Assembly (NCBI GenBank): GCA_016794525.1
Contig: JAEUJY010000050.1
Location: forward strand, 55,925 to 119,924
Source of the DNA: Myxococcales bacterium
GTDB taxonomy: Bacteria; Myxococcota_A; Polyangia; Haliangiales; Haliangiaceae
Direction: 5' to 3'
Length of the DNA stretch: 64,000 nucleotides
The notes beneath the pieces were generated by a model. The model saw only the letters and a program-made list of their open reading frames with translations, searched no databases and was not told where the DNA came from. Positions within the stretch are counted from its first letter, which is position 1, and the number at the start of each line of letters is the position of its first letter. This document shows, in pieces, positions 59,917 to 64,000 of the stretch. The position numbers were made by a program, and so were the translations under genes.

Positions 59917-60978
59917 ATGCGCCGCCGCGCCGCTCGCATCGTGTTGAACCTGACGGTCGAGGTGTCGATCGCCGGGCGGACGATGCACGTCGTCTCGCAG
60001 GACGTGACGCCGTTCGGCATGTTCCTGCGCATGGACGCGCCGCTGGCGGTCGGGACCCGCGTGGTCCTCGGCATCGCCCCCGACGGGCGCCGCGTCACCT
60101 GCCAGGCCACGGTGGTCCACGCCCTCGACCTCGCCGACGCCGAGGCGCTGGGCCGCAAGCCCGGCGTCGGGGTGGCCCTCGAGCTCGACGGCGACGGCGG
60201 GCTGCACGCGGCGCTGGTGACGCTGATCGAGCAGAACCCCCAGGTCGCCGCGACGACCACCGACCTGCGGGTGGTGGTGGCCGACGCCTCGACGCGGCTG
60301 CTCGAGCGGTTGTCGACCGCGCTCGGCAACGCCGGCTTCCAGGTCGCGGTGGCGTCGACCGGCGTCGAGGCGCTGGGCGCGGCGCTGCGGCTGCACCCCG
60401 ACGTCGTGATCGCCGCCCGCGATCTGCCAGTGCTCGACGGCCTGGCGCTGCTCGACGAGATGGGGCGCCATCCCGAGCTGGCCTCGGTGCCGGTGATGAT
60501 CGTCGGCGACAGCTCGACCGATCTCGGGCGGCTCGAGGTGTTCCAGCGCGGCGCGATGGACTTCGTCCACAAGCCGTTCACCGCCCTCGAGATCATCCTG
60601 CGCGCCCGCCGGCTGGCGCGGCTGAGCCGCCACGACGGCGATCGCGTGCTGGTGCGCGGCGCGGTCGGCCAGCTCGGCCTGCCGTCGCTGCTGACGATGA
60701 TCGAGCAGGAGCGCAAGACCGGCGTGCTGACGCTGACCCGCAGCGACCAGCTGGCGTGGCTGACGTTCGTCGACGGTCGGCTGGTGCGGGTGCGCGCCTC
60801 CGATCACCGCGGCGACTCGCGCGCGACGCTGATGCGGGTGCTCGACTGGACCGACGGCTACTTCGAGCTGGCCGCCGGCGGCGCCGAGGGCGAGGTCGAG
60901 CTCGAGGAGTCGATCACGCACCTCTTGCTCGAGCACGCCCGGGTCTCGGACGAGCGCAGCCGCTCGAAGCCGTCGTAG
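59917..60978 (+). CDS. PilZ - pseudo-receiver - DUF4388 signalling protein
   Basis: A 353-residue protein with three domains. Residues 1-105 are PilZ-like (RRRAAR at the start, SQDVTPFGMFLRM), where c-di-GMP may bind. Residues 115-235 are a response-regulator receiver, but the phospho-acceptor Asp appears to be Ala: in IAARDLPVLDG the residue four before the Pro is A. The switch Lys is kept (HKPF). Residues 240-350 are DUF4388 (LPSLLTMIEQERKTGVLTL, FVDGRLVRVRA). The set is typical of Myxococcota. TACCTC ends 6 nt before the ATG. Confidence 0.85.
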   Translation: MRRRAARIVLNLTVEVSIAGRTMHVVSQDVTPFGMFLRMDAPLAVGTRVVLGIAPDGRRVTCQATVVHALDLADAEALGRKPGVGVALELDGDGGLHAALVTLIEQNPQVAATTTDLRVVVADASTRLLERLSTALGNAGFQVAVASTGVEALGAALRLHPDVVIAARDLPVLDGLALLDEMGRHPELASVPVMIVGDSSTDLGRLEVFQRGAMDFVHKPFTALEIILRARRLARLSRHDGDRVLVRGAVGQLGLPSLLTMIEQERKTGVLTLTRSDQLAWLTFVDGRLVRVRASDHRGDSRATLMRVLDWTDGYFELAAGGAEGEVELEESITHLLLEHARVSDERSRSKPS

Positions 60979-60994
60979 CCGCGCCGCGCGCCGG

Positions 60995-61990
60995 TCAGCC
61001 GAAGCGGGCGATCAGCCCGCGCGGCCCGTCGGTGCGGGCCAGCGCCGCGATCGCGTGATCGCCGGCCCGCCACCGCAGCGTGGCCTCGTCGACGTCGAGC
61101 GTGTCGGCCGCCGCGGCCAGCGCCGCCAGCTCGGGCAGGGCGCGCCCCCCGCCGACCGCCGCGACCGCGCCGTAGCGGATCGTCGCCACGCCGCGGGCGT
61201 CGCCCAGCCACACCTGGTGATCGTGGTCGACGTACAGCACGGTGGCGCGCAGCGCGTCGGGCAGCCGGGCCGCGACCCCCGGCGCGTCGACGGCGATCGC
61301 GTCGATCGTGGCCTGCGCGATCGCCAGCGCGGCGGGGCACCGGTAGCTGCACGGGTAGAACGCGATCAGCCGCAGGTGCAGCTCGTTGAGCTGCCACGGC
61401 CACGGCGCGTCGCCGGCGGGGGTGCGCGCGGCGGCCAGGTAGCGGTTCAGCGAGTTGTCGTGGCGGGAGCGCTGCGCGACGAACGCGGCGACGCAGCACG
61501 GCGGGTAGCCGAGCAGCGCGCCGAGCTCGGCGGCGTGGCGGGTGGGATCGTCGGCCTGCAGCGCGGCGGCGCGGCGGGCCAGGGCCGGATCGCGCGCGAC
61601 GTACAGCTCGACCCGCGGCGCGCCCCGGCCCCGATCGTCGCGCCAGCGATCCTGCGCGCCGACCTCGACCTGGCGCGCGCGGTGCTCGACGTGGGCGCCG
61701 GGGAACTGCGCGCACGTCGCCTCGACCTGATCGGGCGTGACGGTCACGAACGCCACCGCGCGGATCCCGGCGGCGAAGCCCCAGGCCTCGATCGAGCGCC
61801 CCAGCGCGAGGTCGGGCGGCGGGCGCCGGGCCACCCGCGCCGGCTCGCCGTGGCGGCGGCTGCCGGGCAGCCCGAGCGCGGCCAGCGTGGCCGCGCCGTC
61901 GTCGTCGGGCCCGAGCGCCGCCAGCCGCGCCGCCGCGGCGCGCAGCGCGTCGCCGGTGCGCAGCTCGTAGGCGATCAGGTCGGAGCGCAT
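60995..61990 (-). CDS. PCC-motif protein resembling DUF483, long form
   Basis: A 331-residue soluble protein. The core motif is LGYPPCCVAAFVA (C165, C166), followed by FYPCSYRCPAALAIAQATI (C214, C218). The same two motifs occur in the gene at 62020. From memory they resemble the LGxPxCC and PCSxxC motifs of DUF483, which has no assigned function to my knowledge. Four cysteines in a PCC...PCxxxC layout could bind a metal or iron-sulfur cluster. The gene faces the other PCC gene across 29 bp. Confidence 0.6.
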   Translation of the reverse strand: MRSDLIAYELRTGDALRAAAARLAALGPDDDGAATLAALGLPGSRRHGEPARVARRPPPDLALGRSIEAWGFAAGIRAVAFVTVTPDQVEATCAQFPGAHVEHRARQVEVGAQDRWRDDRGRGAPRVELYVARDPALARRAAALQADDPTRHAAELGALLGYPPCCVAAFVAQRSRHDNSLNRYLAAARTPAGDAPWPWQLNELHLRLIAFYPCSYRCPAALAIAQATIDAIAVDAPGVAARLPDALRATVLYVDHDHQVWLGDARGVATIRYGAVAAVGGGRALPELAALAAAADTLDVDEATLRWRAGDHAIAALARTDGPRGLIARFG

Positions 61991-62019
61991 CGGCGGCGCC
62001 GCCAGCGTAGCATCGCGGG

Positions 62020-62697
62020 GTGTGGCGCGACCCGACCCCGCCCGAGTGGCTGGCGCTGATCGCCGGGCTCAAGCCGGCGCTGCGCCTCCTCCGCGATCCG
62101 CGACGGGCCCGGGCCGAGGCGGCGGCCGCCGCGCGGCGCGGCTTCGCGGTGGCGTTGCACGACCTCGGCGATCGCACGATCGTCTACGTCGCGCGGACGC
62201 CGGCCGCGGCCCGCGCGCTGCATGCGCTCGAAGGCCAGGCGCTCCCCGGGCCGACGCCGCGCGACCGCTTCGATCCCGCGCCGCACCGCGCGCTCGGCGC
62301 CGCGCTGGGGTTCCCGCCGTGCTGCGTCGACGCGTTCGTCGCGCGCATCGCCCGCGGCGCCGACGTCACCGCGACCGGCGCCCGGGCCCACGAGGACTTC
62401 ATCGCCGCCAGCGAGGCGGCGGCGCGGTCGGCGCGGCTCGACGCGCGCGCCAACGTGTTTGCGGTCGATCGCACCAGCGGCTGGCTGTCGCACGTGCCGT
62501 GCGCGTTCGACTGCGCGCCGTCGCTGGCCTACGCCGATCGCGTGATCGCCGCGGTCGTCGCGCACGACGCCGCCGGCGCCGCGGTGCTGCGCGCGCGGCT
62601 GGCCGCGGCGGTGGCGATCGCGCCCGACGGCACCCGCGCCGCGCCCGCCGCCGCGCCGGCCGACGCGTGCGTCCTGGCGTTCGGCGATCCGGCTTGA
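62020..62697 (+). CDS. PCC-motif protein resembling DUF483, short form
   Basis: A 225-residue protein related to the divergent gene at 61990. It has LGFPPCCVDAFVA (C101, C102) and HVPCAFDCAPSLAYADRVI (C161, C165). The region before the motif (RTIVYVARTPAAARALHALEG) is also similar in layout to the longer protein (RVELYVARDPALARRAAALQ). TAGCAT ends exactly 6 nt before the GTG start. It is followed by the Tat-exported protein and the cluster-only protein on the same strand. Confidence 0.65.
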   Translation: MWRDPTPPEWLALIAGLKPALRLLRDPRRARAEAAAAARRGFAVALHDLGDRTIVYVARTPAAARALHALEGQALPGPTPRDRFDPAPHRALGAALGFPPCCVDAFVARIARGADVTATGARAHEDFIAASEAAARSARLDARANVFAVDRTSGWLSHVPCAFDCAPSLAYADRVIAAVVAHDAAGAAVLRARLAAAVAIAPDGTRAAPAAAPADACVLAFGDPA

Positions 62698-62730
62698 CCC
62701 CGACCCGACGCGGCCCGTACGCTTTCGGCG

Positions 62731-63312
62731 ATGGCCGACGATCGCTCTCGTAGCCGCCGTGCGTTCCTGTCCGGCCTCGGGCGCTCGGCCGCGCTGGTGG
62801 TCAGCTCCGGGGCGCTGGCCAAGGTGGCCGCGGCCTCGCCGGGCAAGAGCCCGCCGCCGCCGGTCGACGACGTCGGCGCCAGCGGTCCGCCGGCGCCCAC
62901 CACCACCCGGATCCACGACGATCTGCCGCCGCCGCCCGACGCGGCGGTCCACGCCTTCCTCGCGCCGCTCGCGGTCGGCGCCACCTTCGGCAGCTGGACG
63001 CTGGCGCGGATCCACGGCGTCTTCCGCGGCGGCCTGCCGCTGGTGCTGGCCCACGCCGACGGGCGGCGCGCCCAGGTCGATCTGCTGCGCCACGACGCGG
63101 CGTCGCCGCCGGGCATCGCCGCGACCGGCGCCGGCCACCTGTACCTGGTCAACTCCGGCCGCGGCACCCGCACGACGCCGCCCGATCTCGAGGCCGCGAT
63201 CACGCAGCTGGCCCAGGCGCTGCGCCACCGCGGCGGCGACGCGCTGGCGCTGACCAGCCAGGCCGAGCGCCACCGGCGGTTCCCGGGCGGCGTCTACGTC
63301 GTCCCGACGTGA
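62731..63312 (+). CDS. Tat-exported protein of the radical-SAM region
   Basis: A 193-residue protein with a twin-arginine signal (RSRRAFLSGLGRSAALVVSSGALA). Then comes a Pro-rich spacer and a compact domain (GATFGSWTLARIHGVFRGGLPLVLAHADGRRAQVDLLRHD). Tat export usually means the protein folds or receives a cofactor in the cytoplasm first. No Cys is present in the mature part. TACGCT ends 7 nt before the ATG. The cluster-only protein follows 22 bp downstream in the same transcript. Function unknown. Confidence 0.72.
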   Translation: MADDRSRSRRAFLSGLGRSAALVVSSGALAKVAAASPGKSPPPPVDDVGASGPPAPTTTRIHDDLPPPPDAAVHAFLAPLAVGATFGSWTLARIHGVFRGGLPLVLAHADGRRAQVDLLRHDAASPPGIAATGAGHLYLVNSGRGTRTTPPDLEAAITQLAQALRHRGGDALALTSQAERHRRFPGGVYVVPT

Positions 63313-63334
63313 CCGCGCGATCGGGGAGTCGCGC

Positions 63335-63853
63335 GTGGCGGTGACCGTGGAGCTGGCCGGCGCCGACGCCGCCGCCCACGACTTCCACGCCGGCCGCCCC
63401 GGGGCCTTCGCCGAGACGCTCGCCGCGCTGACCGCCGCCCGCGCCGCCGGCGCCGCGATCACCGTCGACACCCCGCTGACCCGCTCGAGCTACCGCGCGC
63501 TGGCAGGCCTGCCGGTGCTGCTGCGCCGCCACCACGTCGCGCGCTGGCGGCTGCGGGTGCTGGCCGACGCCGACGTCGCCGCCGCCGCGGTGCCGCGCAC
63601 GATCCCGCGGCTGGCGATGGCGCTGCCCCACGCGCTCCACGCCGCCGAGCGCGCCCGCCGCCTCGGCCTGCCGACGGTCATCGTCGACGCGCCGCGCTGC
63701 CTGCTGGGGCCGTTCGCGGCCCACGCCGAGGTCACCGCGCCGCGCGCCTTCGCGCCGGCGTGCGACCGGTGCGCGGCCCGCGACCAGTGCCCGGGCGTCG
63801 ACGCCGGCTACCTGGCGCGGTTCGGCGGCGAGGAGCTGGCCGCGATCGCGTGA
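63335..63853 (+). CDS. stand-alone auxiliary-cluster module without radical-SAM motif
   Basis: A 172-residue protein equal to the C-terminal half of the radical-SAM module in this region. It has C122 (APRCLLG), then C143-x2-C146-x5-C152, followed by VDAGYLARFGGEELAAI. All four putative cluster ligands are kept but CxxxCxxC is absent. The stretch before (PRLAMALPHALHAAERARRLGLPTV) aligns by eye with the 308-residue enzyme (DAMPHVAAALAVGRARGLTM). GTG start with GGGGAG 6 nt upstream. It may be a partner or carrier subunit. Confidence 0.7.
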   Translation: MAVTVELAGADAAAHDFHAGRPGAFAETLAALTAARAAGAAITVDTPLTRSSYRALAGLPVLLRRHHVARWRLRVLADADVAAAAVPRTIPRLAMALPHALHAAERARRLGLPTVIVDAPRCLLGPFAAHAEVTAPRAFAPACDRCAARDQCPGVDAGYLARFGGEELAAIA

Positions 63854-63881
63854 TCGCGACCGCCTGACCGCGCGCGGCTGG

Positions 63882-64000
63882 CTACCAGCTGCCGTGCGAG
63901 CCGTGGCTGCCGTGCGAGCCGTGGCTGCCGTGCGAGCCGTGGCTGCCGTGCGAGCCGTGGCTGCCGTGCGAGCCGTGGCTGCCGTGCGAGCCGTGGCTGC
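63882..64000 (-). CDS. C-terminus of a (His-Gly-Ser)n repeat protein, partial
   Basis: The minus-strand frame ending at TAG (63884-63882) reads HGS triplets without a break back to the window edge: at least 12 full HGS units, then a final Trp. The unit is the 18-bp repeat CACGGCTCGCACGGCAGC, encoding HGSHGS. The upstream part, and whether the gene continues much further, cannot be seen. It converges with the auxiliary-cluster gene 28 bp away. The repeat is reminiscent of His-Xaa-Ser repeat proteins (HxsA) that accompany radical-SAM pairs, but this is only a similarity of the tail. Confidence 0.6.
   Translation of the reverse strand, partial: SHGSHGSHGSHGSHGSHGSHGSHGSHGSHGSHGSHGSW
63888..64000 (-). 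repeat. 18-bp tandem repeat encoding HGSHGS
   Basis: Six complete 18-bp units and part of a seventh, all identical, running off the window end. Perfect identity implies recent expansion or homogenisation. Confidence 0.9.

Noticed and set aside
63882..64000. Naming the HGS-repeat gene hxsA
   Set aside because: Only the tail is visible, and the neighbouring radical-SAM proteins do not match HxsB/HxsC by any motif I can confirm.

Overview
The window is very G+C-rich (by eye above 70 %), chromosomal, and reads as a Myxococcota bacterium (Polyangia/Haliangium/Kofleriaceae-like; inference). The grounds are Asp-Pro-Ala-rich surface lipoproteins, a MopE-type Cys motif, a serine/threonine kinase fused to an AAA ATPase and a TPR-like tail, a PilZ-receiver-DUF4388 protein, and many long antisense shadow ORFs typical of such codon use. 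No rRNA, tRNA or CRISPR array was recognised.

Layout. 1-8.1 kb: a TPR protein (5' cut by the window), a divergent lipoprotein/GNAT pair, a membrane protein, a DUF4333-like lipoprotein, a DraRnl-type RNA ligase, and an SKI2-like helicase whose 3' end runs into a dispersed repeat. 8.1-12.8 kb: a fluoride-riboswitch-controlled CLC-F-type antiporter followed by a lipoprotein and an MFS transporter. 12.8-16 kb: a methyltransferase, secG and dapF, and a small hydrolase. 16-24.9 kb: a five-gene minus-strand run (degenerate aldo/keto reductase, propeller-like protein, FAD oxidoreductase, acetoacetate-decarboxylase-like protein, kinase-AAA protein). 25-29.7 kb: a three-subunit molybdenum hydroxylase plus a membrane-anchored protein. 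30-43.7 kb: two REP-associated (HUH/Y1) transposases, an IS4-family element, hexanucleotide tracts, a ribokinase/GT-C-like pair, a compact NAD operon (pncB, prs-like, nadE, nrtR) and a DUF4259/Imm26-like pair. 43.8-49.4 kb: a Lon-like protease, an outer-membrane barrel, a second GNAT and a MopE-type lipoprotein.

49.5-64 kb is the most unusual part. It holds five radical-SAM genes, one separate auxiliary-cluster protein, two PCC-motif proteins that resemble DUF483, a Tat-exported protein, and the end of a gene encoding a perfect (His-Gly-Ser)n tail. Eight modules in six of these genes share one C-terminal signature: Pro-(x)n-Cys, then C-x2-C-x5-C. In two genes a complete radical-SAM module is fused to a degenerate copy, in mirrored order. 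I infer a modification or maturation system; its substrate is unknown.

Expression signals are also distinctive. About 19 start codons have a TANNNT box 6-8 nt upstream, implying leaderless transcripts. Downstream genes often start in ATGA or GTGA overlaps, and two main genes start inside the stop codon of a tiny leader ORF.
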